Source: Deltaproteobacteria bacterium UBA6967
GTDB lineage: Bacteria; SAR324; NAC60-12
DNA length: 12,485 nucleotides
NCBI GenBank assembly: GCA_002450295.1
Contig: DJYX01000134.1
Location: forward strand, 1 to 12,485
Reading direction: 5' to 3'
The notes below the pieces were generated by a model. That model did no database searches. It had not been told where the DNA came from and saw nothing but the letters and a program-made list of their open reading frames with translations. Below, piece after piece: positions 1-7,212 of the stretch. Each line of letters opens with the position of its first letter. Within the stretch, counting starts at the first letter, position 1. The position numbers and the translations under genes were made by a program.

Positions 1-54
1 TACGGACGTTGTGAGGTGATGGCGTTTAATGAAGAGAGAAACGGTGAGAGTTGA
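1..54 (+). CDS. Possible C-terminal tail of a plus-strand gene cut by the window edge
   Basis: Reading frame 1 is open from the first base to a TGA at 52-54 and gives 17 residues, YGRCEVMAFNEERNGES. The other two plus frames stop within about 20 bases. If real, the gene would converge on the MetE-like gene, which ends at 97, leaving a gap of about 40 bp. That gap holds only a 10-bp palindrome, TTCAATTGAA (74-83). The tail is too short to assign to a family, and an open stretch of 17 codons can easily arise by chance. Confidence 0.25.
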   Translation, partial: YGRCEVMAFNEERNGES

Positions 55-96
55 GAAACTGGTTTGAACGTAATTCAATTGAAATTCGAGTCTCTG

Positions 97-1176
97 CTAG
101 CTATTCCGCGCTGCTGTGCAGAGATTCTTCAGTTTAGATTTGGCTAGATTCCGATCCAATAGCCCTAGGCCACAGTCAGGAGCTGCAACTAGGCGCTCCC
201 GGTCTATGTGATGTAGTGAATGCCGTATTCTCTCCTGAATTTGCTCGACCTCTTCGACACTACTTTTCGCAACATCAACCAAACCCATAATAATGGTAGT
301 ATTTTTGAAAAGTTCTAGTAGCTTCAAATTGTTAGGTCGATGAGCATCTTCAATCGAAAAAGCATTGATTGAAGAGTCATCAATGGCAGGGGCTAGATGA
401 AAATAGGATTCAGGAGGGGCTTTCAGGTAGTTTTCACTGTCCAAAGCATTGGGATAACCACAGCAAGCGTGTACTGTCCTACAAATCTCTTTTGGCACAC
501 CGGCAAAACAGCGCTCAAGGCTCTCAATACCATAACTTAGTGCCTTATCAGGTTTCCTCGCAAACACAGGTTCGTCAACTTGAATGTGATTACAGCCGGC
601 TTTGGCTAACAAGAGAATCTCCTGATTTAGGACATTACTTAAATCATTACATAGTTTTTTTTCATCATTGTAGAACTCGTCGGCGATCGAATCGGCAATC
701 GTCATCGGACCTGGAATAGTTATCTTCACAGGATTAGATGTAAATTGCTTTGCAGAACTGTAATCAGTTCCTAAAACTGCTTTACGGAGTTGCAATGGGC
801 CAGTGATAGTTGGTAGTTTTGCTTCAAAAGCACCAGACCTTACTTGTTTACGGGTAATGGTTTGGAAGTCAATGCCGTCGATTTGACGACACTGGTAATA
901 GATGTAGTTCTCCCTTCTCACTTCGCCATCAGTGGGTATGTCCACACCAGATTGTATTTGATCAAGAATAATTTCTTCAATTGCTTGCAGGAACAGCGGT
1001 TCTGCAGAATCGGCGGCAGTCTTTATTTGTTGCTCATAATCAGATATATTCCATCTTTGTAGGAGGCCCTTGCCAGCACCTTTAGCATCGGAATCATCTA
1101 TTTTCGGAAACCAATCGCCAATTGGTGTGCAAGAGGGCTTTGGAAAAGCACCAATTGTTGTTGTTTTAATTTTCAT
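97..1176 (-). CDS. Stand-alone cobalamin-independent methionine synthase catalytic-domain protein (core-MetE-like)
   Basis: The 359-residue protein matches the C-terminal (catalytic) barrel of MetE without the N-terminal folate-binding half, so it is a short 'core' form. Family marks are TTTIGAFPK near residue 6, the TDGE motif at 82-85, and VDEP at 200-203. The zinc site appears complete: H236 and C238 in VHACC, E276 in FSIED and C335 in APDCGLG, the same H-C-E-C order as MetE. The expected chemistry is methyl transfer to homocysteine, but the methyl donor of short forms is often unknown. The ATG is preceded by a weak CCGGGA. A hairpin at 1264-1290 separates it from the ugpB-type gene upstream, so it may have its own promoter. 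The family call is secure; the donor and the link to the neighbouring transporter are not known. Confidence 0.85.
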   Translation of the reverse strand: MKIKTTTIGAFPKPSCTPIGDWFPKIDDSDAKGAGKGLLQRWNISDYEQQIKTAADSAEPLFLQAIEEIILDQIQSGVDIPTDGEVRRENYIYYQCRQIDGIDFQTITRKQVRSGAFEAKLPTITGPLQLRKAVLGTDYSSAKQFTSNPVKITIPGPMTIADSIADEFYNDEKKLCNDLSNVLNQEILLLAKAGCNHIQVDEPVFARKPDKALSYGIESLERCFAGVPKEICRTVHACCGYPNALDSENYLKAPPESYFHLAPAIDDSSINAFSIEDAHRPNNLKLLELFKNTTIIMGLVDVAKSSVEEVEQIQERIRHSLHHIDRERLVAAPDCGLGLLDRNLAKSKLKNLCTAARNS

Positions 1177-1263
1177 AATATCCCGGATTTACCGCTGACT
1201 TTGACAGATCAGTGAAGCAAAGGAGTAAGTCTAACTAGATTAACAGTTCTCAAATATAAACGA

Positions 1264-1290
1264 GACCGATTTTCATGGGCAAAATCGGTC
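1264..1290 (-). terminator. Probable intrinsic terminator after the ugp-type operon
   Basis: A perfect 10-bp inverted repeat, GACCGATTTT (1264-1273) and AAAATCGGTC (1281-1290), encloses a 7-base loop. It lies 35 bp downstream of the ugpB-type stop codon. On the minus strand the stem is followed by TCGTTTATATTTG, which is T-rich but not an unbroken T tract, so termination may be partial. It would separate the transporter transcript from the MetE-like gene. Confidence 0.6.
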
Positions 1291-1325
1291 GAGTTATTTT
1301 CTAGGATACAGATCTACTGTTTTGA

Positions 1326-2573
1326 TCAGTTTGGCAGCATATCTGAGACTTCCTCTGCCAACTCCTCTTGAAGCGCTTTCATGTCATCAGCGTCTCCAGT
1401 AACAATAGACTCTTGTCCATCGAAGAGTAGCTGCGTAATTGCAAGGCTGTTGTCTCCAGGATAAGCTATCCACTCACGAAGAAGCCCAGCTTGTTTCACA
1501 GCAGTATATTTGTTTGGATTTGCCTTGTAGAAATCGCCTAGCATTTCATTTGCAGCTTTATTTGGAGGCATGTAGCCAGTTGTCTCAGCAACAACAGCTG
1601 CGCCTTCACCGGAAGTACAAAATTTGATGAATTTCCAAGCTGCTTCGATTCTCTCAGGATCTGATGAACCTGAGACTAGCATCACAGAGTTTCCTCCAGC
1701 GGGTAACCCAGCAGGAGGACCGCCGATACCTGGAAACTCACCAGTTTGCAACTCAAAATCGCCCTTTGCCCGTTCGATTGCTCCGACTGCAGAAGTAGAC
1801 CAAAAGTGCATAGCTACTTTACCAGCATTAAATGGTTTGCCTGCATCTGTAAAAGGGAGATTCTCCATCTTGCAGCTTCTGAACAGTGTTTTCATCGTCT
1901 CAAGAGCTCTGAGTCCAGCTGGTCCATCAAAATTGACTTTGCCATCTTTAAGTATTGGTTCTCCCTGGCTCCACATCAAAGCTTGGAAGAACCAGTTACC
2001 AGTAATATTCCAACCCCAAAAAAGTGGATTATCAAAGCCAGACGCTCTCAACTTGTTGCAGTTTTCGATTACCTCATCCCAAGTAGTTGGAAGCGAAGTA
2101 ATTCCTGCTTTACCCAAAGCATCCATGTTGTAGTAGCCCACGGGCAAGGAAACAGAAAATGGTAAACCATATACTTCACCGTTGAAAGTACCCAAATCCA
2201 ACATTGCCTTGTGATAGCCATCTTTTTCGAAATTGGCTTCTTTGGCAATGAAGGGCTCAAGTGATTTAGCAATACCCTTTTCAACAAACATAGACTGTCT
2301 ATTCAGACCTTGGAAAGTCACATCCGGCAGTTTGTTAGCAACCGCTTCACGAAGAATAGTGTTTGCACCGTCTTCGTAATTGTCGTAAGTGGCTCTAAAT
2401 TTTACTTCGATGTCAGGATTGGCTTCTCGAAATAAAGGATATATCTTTTTAAAGGTTACGTCAAAAAGTGAAGAATATGCGTAACCCACTTCAATAGTTA
2501 CAGCACTAGCCATAGATGCAGACAGCAACATACATGTGGTCAAAGCACCGGTAATTAGTGATTTCAGTTGCAT
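1326..2573 (-). CDS. ugpB: Periplasmic solute-binding protein of a UgpB/sugar-type ABC importer
   Basis: The 415-residue protein would capture the transported solute in the periplasm and deliver it to the UgpA/UgpE-type permeases. I chose the ATG at 2573 because AGGAG sits 5-6 bases upstream and the protein then begins with a classic Sec signal: MQLK, a hydrophobic core and a SMASA cleavage site near residue 24. An in-frame ATG at 2612 would add 13 residues before the signal and lacks a comparable ribosome site. The mature part has the extracellular solute-binding family 1 pattern, with YYNMDAL, TTWDEV, GGNSVMLV near the hinge and TGYMPPNKAA, the last two resembling Escherichia coli UgpB. Glycerol-3-phosphate is the family default, but glycerophosphodiesters, sugars or a phosphonate are equally open here. 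It is the last gene of its operon, which is unusual for a binding protein. Confidence 0.85.
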   Translation of the reverse strand: MQLKSLITGALTTCMLLSASMASAVTIEVGYAYSSLFDVTFKKIYPLFREANPDIEVKFRATYDNYEDGANTILREAVANKLPDVTFQGLNRQSMFVEKGIAKSLEPFIAKEANFEKDGYHKAMLDLGTFNGEVYGLPFSVSLPVGYYNMDALGKAGITSLPTTWDEVIENCNKLRASGFDNPLFWGWNITGNWFFQALMWSQGEPILKDGKVNFDGPAGLRALETMKTLFRSCKMENLPFTDAGKPFNAGKVAMHFWSTSAVGAIERAKGDFELQTGEFPGIGGPPAGLPAGGNSVMLVSGSSDPERIEAAWKFIKFCTSGEGAAVVAETTGYMPPNKAANEMLGDFYKANPNKYTAVKQAGLLREWIAYPGDNSLAITQLLFDGQESIVTGDADDMKALQEELAEEVSDMLPN

Positions 2574-2636
2574 GGATCTCCTGTAGAATCCCCAAAATAT
2601 TTGAAAGGTCATGCTGGGGCGGCAATGAGCTTTCTA

Positions 2637-2679
2637 AGCAATAACTCTGAAAAAAATCTTTTCCAACAAAGTTATTGCT
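2637..2679 (-). repeat. Intercistronic stem-loop between the ugpE-type stop and the ugpB-type gene
   Basis: A perfect 10-bp inverted repeat, AGCAATAACT (2637-2646) and AGTTATTGCT (2670-2679), overlaps the stop codon of the permease gene. Its 23-base loop holds a second small repeat, GAAAA/TTTTC (2649-2653 and 2659-2663). No T tract follows on the minus strand, so it does not look like a terminator. An RNA-stabilising or processing element that raises binding-protein mRNA over permease mRNA is plausible but inferred. Confidence 0.5.
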
Positions 2680-3568
2680 ACTTCATACCCGTGAGGGTAA
2701 TTCCTTCAATAAATCGACGTTGAGCGAGTAGAAATGCAACTACTAAGGGTGTAACGATGACTAACGAAGCAGCCATCATTGGCCCATATTCATTGCCATC
2801 CATGTCTGATTTGAACATACGCAAGCCCAACGGTGGAGTCATCAAGTCTTTGTCGCCTGTAATAACGATTCTTGGCCAGTAGTAGTCATTCCAATGCGCT
2901 ACCACAGAAAAAATTGCAAAAGCGAGTAATGCTGGAATTGCCGTGGGAAGCATAACCTGCCAAACTATGTTGAATTCACTCATACCATCCATTCTTGCCG
3001 CGTTGATCAGATCATCTGGTACAGTTTTGAAAAACTGACGCATTAAAAAAATCCCAAATACGGATATCGTCCATGGGATGACGAGTGCTGCGTATGTATT
3101 CGTTAGTCCCAATTTGGCAAGCATGAGATAGAGTGGAAGGGCAATCGCATGAACGGGTATGAGCAAACAAAAAAGTACCAAACCAAAAACGAAATCACGG
3201 CCCCAAAATTTTAATTTTGCCAAAGCGTACGCACAAGGAAGGGCAATTAAAATTTGGATGAGAAAAATAGAAACAGTTACAATCACGCCGTTGAGTAGAT
3301 AACGTAATAAAGGAGCCTCTTCAAAAGCAGCTCTAAAATTATAAACTACTGGCAGCATTGAACATTTTTCCTCGGTGAAACCTCGCTTTACACACTTTCT
3401 ATCGATCATCATTTCTTGAGCACCAAAAAAGCCACCTGAAATACTTTGGATTTCAGCAGGTGATTTAAGCGAAAAAGAAATCATCAGATAAAATGGAAGA
3501 ATAACAATAGCTGCTCCCGAAAGCAAAATAACGTGTTTTAGGATTTCAGAATGAACAGAAGTTTTCAT
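2678..3568 (-). CDS. ugpE: ABC importer inner-membrane permease, UgpE/MalG type
   Basis: The 296-residue integral membrane protein has about six hydrophobic segments, beginning near residues 13-33 and ending near 263-281. The cytoplasmic EAA loop that docks on the ATPase is visible as INAARMDGMSEFN at 188-200, ending in LPTAIPA. The C-terminus, QRRFIEGITLTGMK, is typical of this family. Its ATG overlaps the TGA of the ugpA-type gene by 4 bp, so the two are probably translationally coupled. After the first membrane segment there is an extended periplasmic stretch (about 45-80) with two cysteines, C59 and C69, ten residues apart. It would form the channel together with the UgpA-type protein. 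Cargo is not determinable from the permease. Confidence 0.88.
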   Translation of the reverse strand: MKTSVHSEILKHVILLSGAAIVILPFYLMISFSLKSPAEIQSISGGFFGAQEMMIDRKCVKRGFTEEKCSMLPVVYNFRAAFEEAPLLRYLLNGVIVTVSIFLIQILIALPCAYALAKLKFWGRDFVFGLVLFCLLIPVHAIALPLYLMLAKLGLTNTYAALVIPWTISVFGIFLMRQFFKTVPDDLINAARMDGMSEFNIVWQVMLPTAIPALLAFAIFSVVAHWNDYYWPRIVITGDKDLMTPPLGLRMFKSDMDGNEYGPMMAASLVIVTPLVVAFLLAQRRFIEGITLTGMK

Positions 3569-4533
3569 GAGTAATGTACTTTGCGATTCACAAAATAAAC
3601 TTGAATCAAGGTCAGAAATAAAACAAAGAATAAGAATACAACAGTCAGAGTTGAGCCAATGCCAATTAGATTTTGTTTGACTCCCTTCTCAAACATTGCA
3701 TAAACCATCATATATGTTGACTTGCTCGGCCCACCCCGCGTCAACGCTTCCACTGTATCGAATACTTGAAATGAGCGTATAGAAGTTATTGTTACAACAA
3801 AAACATGCGTAGGCCCCAGCAATGGCCAAGTTACAAGCTTGAATGATTCCCAAGAACCGCTTGCTCCATCAATCTCAGCTGCTTTATACAAAGTTCTTGG
3901 GACCGCAGTTAAACCAGCAAGATAAAGTACCATGTTGAATCCAAATGACTGCCAAATCCCAATGAAGGCAATCGTACCTAATGCATATTTTTTATCTCCC
4001 AGCCAGTTAGGCATTCTTTCGGCGCAAGCAATCCCATACCACGTATCTACAGGATTAAAACCAAGCCAAGATCCTGTCATCAAACTGTAAAAAAAATTTG
4101 TATTGCATCCTTTTTGTAAAGTCTGATTAACGATTCCAACAATTGGATCAAGTGTGAAATCCCAAACAATTGCCATTGCTAATAAAGTCGCCATCACTGG
4201 CAGGAAAAATATGGTTTTATAAATTTCCCCACCGAAGCGTAGTGAGGAAATAAGTATTGCTGAAAAAAGTCCTAAAATTATTGAAATAGGTACGACAACA
4301 AAAATGTAAGTAAATGAAGCGGTAAACATTTTCTTATAACTAGAATACTTAAATAAAACTTCATAATTTTTTGTGCCAATCCATTCGAAGTCTGGGCTTC
4401 CTAAGTTGTAATTCGTGAATGAAAATGTAGCTGCCACGAAAACTGGTAGAATTAGTAGTAATATCATTAAAAGAACAGCTGGTACCACAAACCAAACATG
4501 CGAGGAAAGTTGGTTTGGGAAAATATTTTTCAC
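3565..4533 (-). CDS. ugpA: ABC importer inner-membrane permease, UgpA/MalF type
   Basis: The 322-residue membrane protein has hydrophobic segments from about residue 13 to 311. The EAA loop is YKAAEIDGASGSWESF at 216-231, followed by WPLL. The ending QVYFVNRKVHYS resembles the Escherichia coli UgpA C-terminus. The protein is somewhat longer than typical UgpA; the extra length lies mainly at about 130-182, between membrane segments, and that loop carries C143 and C170. The gene overlaps its upstream ATPase and downstream permease neighbours by 4 bp each. It pairs with the UgpE-type permease. The assignment to the MalF/UgpA class is firm; the substrate is not. Confidence 0.88.
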   Translation of the reverse strand: MKNIFPNQLSSHVWFVVPAVLLMILLLILPVFVAATFSFTNYNLGSPDFEWIGTKNYEVLFKYSSYKKMFTASFTYIFVVVPISIILGLFSAILISSLRFGGEIYKTIFFLPVMATLLAMAIVWDFTLDPIVGIVNQTLQKGCNTNFFYSLMTGSWLGFNPVDTWYGIACAERMPNWLGDKKYALGTIAFIGIWQSFGFNMVLYLAGLTAVPRTLYKAAEIDGASGSWESFKLVTWPLLGPTHVFVVTITSIRSFQVFDTVEALTRGGPSKSTYMMVYAMFEKGVKQNLIGIGSTLTVVFLFFVLFLTLIQVYFVNRKVHYS

Positions 4534-5672
4534 GGCTTTAATTTTTTGAAAGATACTAGTTCATTACTACTACCAAAAATTAAAATTTTTTCTTCAATCC
4601 ATCTTATTCTAATTCTGTCACCAACTGCAATAAATCTAGCTTTTTCAGGCGAACATCGAACAATAAAAAACTGTTCAAAATAATTTGTTTTAAAGTGCAG
4701 GTAAATATCGGATCCCATATTCTCTTTAAATTGGACATCAGCTAAGAACCCAATTTTCGCATCCTGAGGTAATATTTCAAAATGCTCCGGACGAATCCCA
4801 AGTTTGACATTTTTTTGCTCAGGCATCGCGGTGCTGAACGATATTTTGACACCAAGACAGGTTAGATGACCATTAGTGTCGTATTCTGCTGGAGCAATGT
4901 TGATTTTAGGACTTCCGATGAATTCAGCTACTTCTAGTGTGAGCGGGTTTTGATATATTTGATCAGGAGTATCAATTTGCAGTATCTTTCCATTCATCAT
5001 GACTGCCATTCGATCTGACATTGTTAATGCTTCCGCTTGATCATGAGTTACATAAACAAATGTTGTCTTCAACTGACGATGCAATTGAGATAGCTCTGTT
5101 CTCATGTGTACGCGAAGAGCAGCATCTAGGTTAGATAATGGCTCGTCCATAAGAAAAGCTGATGGTTCCCTGACCATAGCTCTTCCCAAGGCAACACGCT
5201 GCTGCTGACCACCTGACAACTGAGCCGGTTTCCTCCCAAGTAGGTGACTGATTTGAAGTATTTCGGAGGTGTGAATAATTTTTTCTTGAATTTTTGCTAA
5301 TTTCCTTTTTCTTGTTGGAAATAATGGCCCAATAAAAGGATTCCGCTCGGCTGATGTTAGACTGCGTAGCTTGAGGGGTACTGCTAAATTTTGTTGAACA
5401 GTTAAATGTGGATAAAGCGCATAAGTTTGAAAAACCATTGCTAAATTTCTATGGCTTGCCCTGATATTGTTGACGATTTTATTATTTATTATCACGTCTC
5501 CTTCATCTTGGGATTCCAATCCTGCCAAGATCTGTAGCAGTGTAGATTTTCCACAACCTGAGGGCCCAACAAGGGTGAGGAATTCTCCGTCTTTGATTGC
5601 AAGATTAATTGCTTTCAGAACAGGAGTTCTTCCAAAATTTTTCTTAATGTTTTTCAATTCTATTGAATACAT
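4530..5672 (-). CDS. ugpC: ABC importer ATPase, UgpC/MalK type
   Basis: The 380-residue cytoplasmic ATPase powers the importer. Walker A is GPSGCGKS at 36-43, the Q-loop glutamine is Q82, the signature LSGGQQQR is at 152-159, Walker B is AFLMDEP at 172-178, and the switch histidine is H210. The C-terminal third (from about 235) is the MalK-type regulatory OB/TOBE region, including GIRPEH. Between the Q-loop and the signature the helical subdomain carries a basic insertion of about 15 residues (around 108-125, NPFIGPLFPTRKRK) that many MalK-type proteins lack. It is the first gene of the minus-strand operon, facing the divergent control region. The ATG at 5672 is followed by the usual N-terminal strand (MYSIELKNIKKNFG); only a weak GAG precedes it as a ribosome site. 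Confidence 0.9.
   Translation of the reverse strand: MYSIELKNIKKNFGRTPVLKAINLAIKDGEFLTLVGPSGCGKSTLLQILAGLESQDEGDVIINNKIVNNIRASHRNLAMVFQTYALYPHLTVQQNLAVPLKLRSLTSAERNPFIGPLFPTRKRKLAKIQEKIIHTSEILQISHLLGRKPAQLSGGQQQRVALGRAMVREPSAFLMDEPLSNLDAALRVHMRTELSQLHRQLKTTFVYVTHDQAEALTMSDRMAVMMNGKILQIDTPDQIYQNPLTLEVAEFIGSPKINIAPAEYDTNGHLTCLGVKISFSTAMPEQKNVKLGIRPEHFEILPQDAKIGFLADVQFKENMGSDIYLHFKTNYFEQFFIVRCSPEKARFIAVGDRIRIRWIEEKILIFGSSNELVSFKKLKP
5653..5667. repeat. 15-bp dyad at the start of the ugpC-type gene
   Basis: TTCAAT and ATTGAA flank a 3-base centre (TCT) within codons 2-6 of the ATPase gene. The same half-site recurs in the larger dyad at 5886-5924. It could be a regulator site or a small hairpin near the start codon. 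AT-rich DNA makes such palindromes common, so support is modest. Confidence 0.3.
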
Positions 5673-5702
5673 ATGAAGCTCACAACTCTCTGTGCAGATT
5701 CG

Positions 5703-5735
5703 ATTATATTGGTATATTGTTAGGGTAATGTTAGG
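5703..5735 (-). promoter_or_regulatory. Candidate promoter for the ugp-type operon with 11-bp-phased direct repeats upstream
   Basis: On the minus strand a perfect TATAAT (5708 to 5703) lies about 30 bp before the ugpC-type ATG. No good TTGACA lies at the normal distance. In its place are two direct repeats whose plus-strand form is TGTTAGG (5718-5724 and 5729-5735), starting exactly 11 bp apart. One helical turn between repeats next to a -10 box without a -35 is the layout of an activator-dependent promoter such as a Pho box. The bases match the Pho consensus only partly (TGTTA for TGTCA), and the orientation is opposite to that usual for this gene. Confidence 0.4.
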
Positions 5736-5885
5736 ATTAATTAAAGTGGATTAAATTACTACAATAACACTAAGATTTGAAATAAAAATATAGAAAAGAT
5801 AACTCAGATAAATTTATATTAGTTGAAAAGCTTCAAATTTTTTAGAGATTGTAAAAGATTTTCAAAAATAAACCTAGCAGATAGT

Positions 5886-5924
5886 ATTCAATCATTCCAA
5901 ATTCATCATGTGAATTGATTGAAT
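5886..5924. repeat. Bulged inverted repeat upstream of phnW, candidate operator
   Basis: The outer arms ATTCAATCA (5886-5894) and TGATTGAAT (5916-5924) are perfect complements. Inside them, ATTCA (5901-5905) and TGAAT (5911-5915) pair around a 5-base loop, with a 6-base bulge on the left arm only. A possible TATCCT -10 box (5926-5931) abuts the right arm. It could be a repressor or activator site for phnW or for both directions. Confidence 0.4.
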
Positions 5925-5941
5925 TTATCCTACCTGAAAGT

Positions 5942-5954
5942 GAATTTAAAATTC
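5942..5954. repeat. 13-bp palindrome in the phnW leader region
   Basis: GAATTT and AAATTC are separated by a single A, giving a perfect palindrome 115 bp before the phnW ATG. With the neighbouring dyad it makes six ATTCA/TGAATT-like half-sites within about 70 bp. It may be a protein-binding site; chance is not excluded in such AT-rich DNA. Confidence 0.3.
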
Positions 5955-6069
5955 GTTTTTCTTAACTGAAAAAATAAAAAATGATCAGAAAACTCGTACT
6001 TTAGAACACGAAATATTTAAACCTTTTCATTACTATGCTTGCTTTCCCAAACCTTTGTTTTTTATTAAA

Positions 6070-7194
6070 ATGTCTTTCACACCTAATGATCCACGCCTTT
6101 TAACCCCAGGTCCTCTGACCACGTCTCAAGAAACCAAGATTGCAATGTTGCATGACTGGGGTTCGCGAGACCCCACATTTTTAACAGCAAACGCGAGAGT
6201 ACGCCAGAAACTCCTTGAAATTGCTGGAGCTACCTCTAGTCACGTATGTGTTCCCTTACAGGGTAGCGGGACCTTTACGGTTGAAGCCGTGCTTGGGACC
6301 TTGATTTCCCGATCTGACAAGGCCTTGGTACTGGTTAACGGGGCCTACGGTCAGCGCATGACCAAGATGCTTGGTTACATGCAGAGAGCCTTCGTGGTGC
6401 AGGAGACGCCGGAAGATTCACCTCCTGATCTAGATGAACTGCAACGATCTCTCACTAAGGATAACTCGATCACCCACGTGCTGGTTGTGCACTGTGAGAC
6501 GACCTCCGGAATCCTCAATCCAGTGGAACAGGTTGCTGAGATAGTTGCCCAGCACAAACGCTCACTGATCATTGATGCGATGAGTGCATTCGGAGCCATT
6601 CCCCTGGATGCTCAGCAGGTACAGTTTGATGCCGTAATGGCCTCTTCTAACAAGTGCTTGGAGGGTGTGCCAGGAATGGGCTATGCGATCCTTCGTCGGG
6701 AAGTACTGGAACAATGTAAAGGAAACGCACATTCGCTGAGCCTGGATTTGTACGATCAGTGGCAGACGATGGAAGCAAGCTCCCAATGGCGATTCACCCC
6801 ACCGACACATGTTTTAATTGCTTTTGACAAGGCGATCGAACAATTTGAGAAAGAAGGGGGTGTGGCAGGACGCAACACGCGCTATTCGGAGAATTGCCGA
6901 ACACTTGTTTCCGGGATGACAGATCTAGGTTTTGAACCTCTGTTGCCACCCGAGCGACAAGCGCCAATCATCGTTACTTTTCGGATGCCTGCTGATCCTA
7001 ACTTTGATTTCCAAACGTTTTATGATCGTGTCAAGGAACGTGGCTACATCCTTTATCCTGGGAAATTGACTGTTGCCCCCAGTTTCCGAGTAGGCTGTAT
7101 TGGACACCTCCAGCCGGCAGACATGCAGTCTGCTGTAGATGCTATGAAAGCTGTTCTAGTAGAAATGGGTGTTGCTTGCGACAAGCCTGCTTAA
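6070..7194 (+). CDS. phnW: 2-aminoethylphosphonate--pyruvate transaminase
   Basis: This 374-residue PLP enzyme moves the amino group of 2-aminoethylphosphonate to pyruvate, giving phosphonoacetaldehyde and alanine, the first step of AEP breakdown. It is a class V aminotransferase with the characteristic N-terminus LLTPGPLTTS and HDWGSRDP. The PLP lysine is K195 in SSNKCLEG, the ring-nitrogen aspartate is D169 in IIDAMSA, and R340 in SFRVGCIGH sits where the family's substrate-binding arginine is expected. Length is normal for the family. I use the ATG at 6070; an in-frame TTG at 6055 would add only five unconserved residues. Neither start has a clear purine-rich ribosome site: the leader is T-rich. 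It heads the plus-strand operon, 18 bp before phnA. Confidence 0.95.
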   Translation: MSFTPNDPRLLTPGPLTTSQETKIAMLHDWGSRDPTFLTANARVRQKLLEIAGATSSHVCVPLQGSGTFTVEAVLGTLISRSDKALVLVNGAYGQRMTKMLGYMQRAFVVQETPEDSPPDLDELQRSLTKDNSITHVLVVHCETTSGILNPVEQVAEIVAQHKRSLIIDAMSAFGAIPLDAQQVQFDAVMASSNKCLEGVPGMGYAILRREVLEQCKGNAHSLSLDLYDQWQTMEASSQWRFTPPTHVLIAFDKAIEQFEKEGGVAGRNTRYSENCRTLVSGMTDLGFEPLLPPERQAPIIVTFRMPADPNFDFQTFYDRVKERGYILYPGKLTVAPSFRVGCIGHLQPADMQSAVDAMKAVLVEMGVACDKPA

Positions 7195-7212
7195 AACATT
7201 GAAATTACGAGA

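Larger units (their letters stand above)
5673..6069. promoter_or_regulatory. AT-rich divergent control region between the ugp-type operon and phnW
   Basis: These 397 bp contain no convincing gene on either strand and are much richer in A and T than the flanking genes. They must hold promoters for both divergent operons. Visible elements are a minus-strand TATAAT box (5703-5708), TGTTAGG direct repeats 11 bp apart (5718-5735), a paired GGATTAA repeat (5734-5740 and 5748-5754), TTGAA-N4-TTCAA (5823-5836), a bulged dyad (5886-5924) and a 13-bp palindrome (5942-5954). I find no convincing -35/-10 pair for phnW. No regulator gene lies beside it, so control is presumably by a factor encoded elsewhere. 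Confidence 0.7.

Noticed and set aside
1624..2133. Plus-strand open frame of 169 codons
   Set aside because: It lies wholly opposite the ugpB-type gene, whose motifs and signal peptide are clear; the antisense translation has no recognisable domain.
2574..2612. Upstream ATG extending the binding protein by 13 residues
   Set aside because: The extension would precede the Sec signal, and the AGGAG ribosome site fits the ATG at 2573 instead.
6055..6069. TTG start giving phnW five more residues
   Set aside because: MFFIK is not part of the conserved PhnW N-terminus and TTG is less likely than the ATG at 6070.
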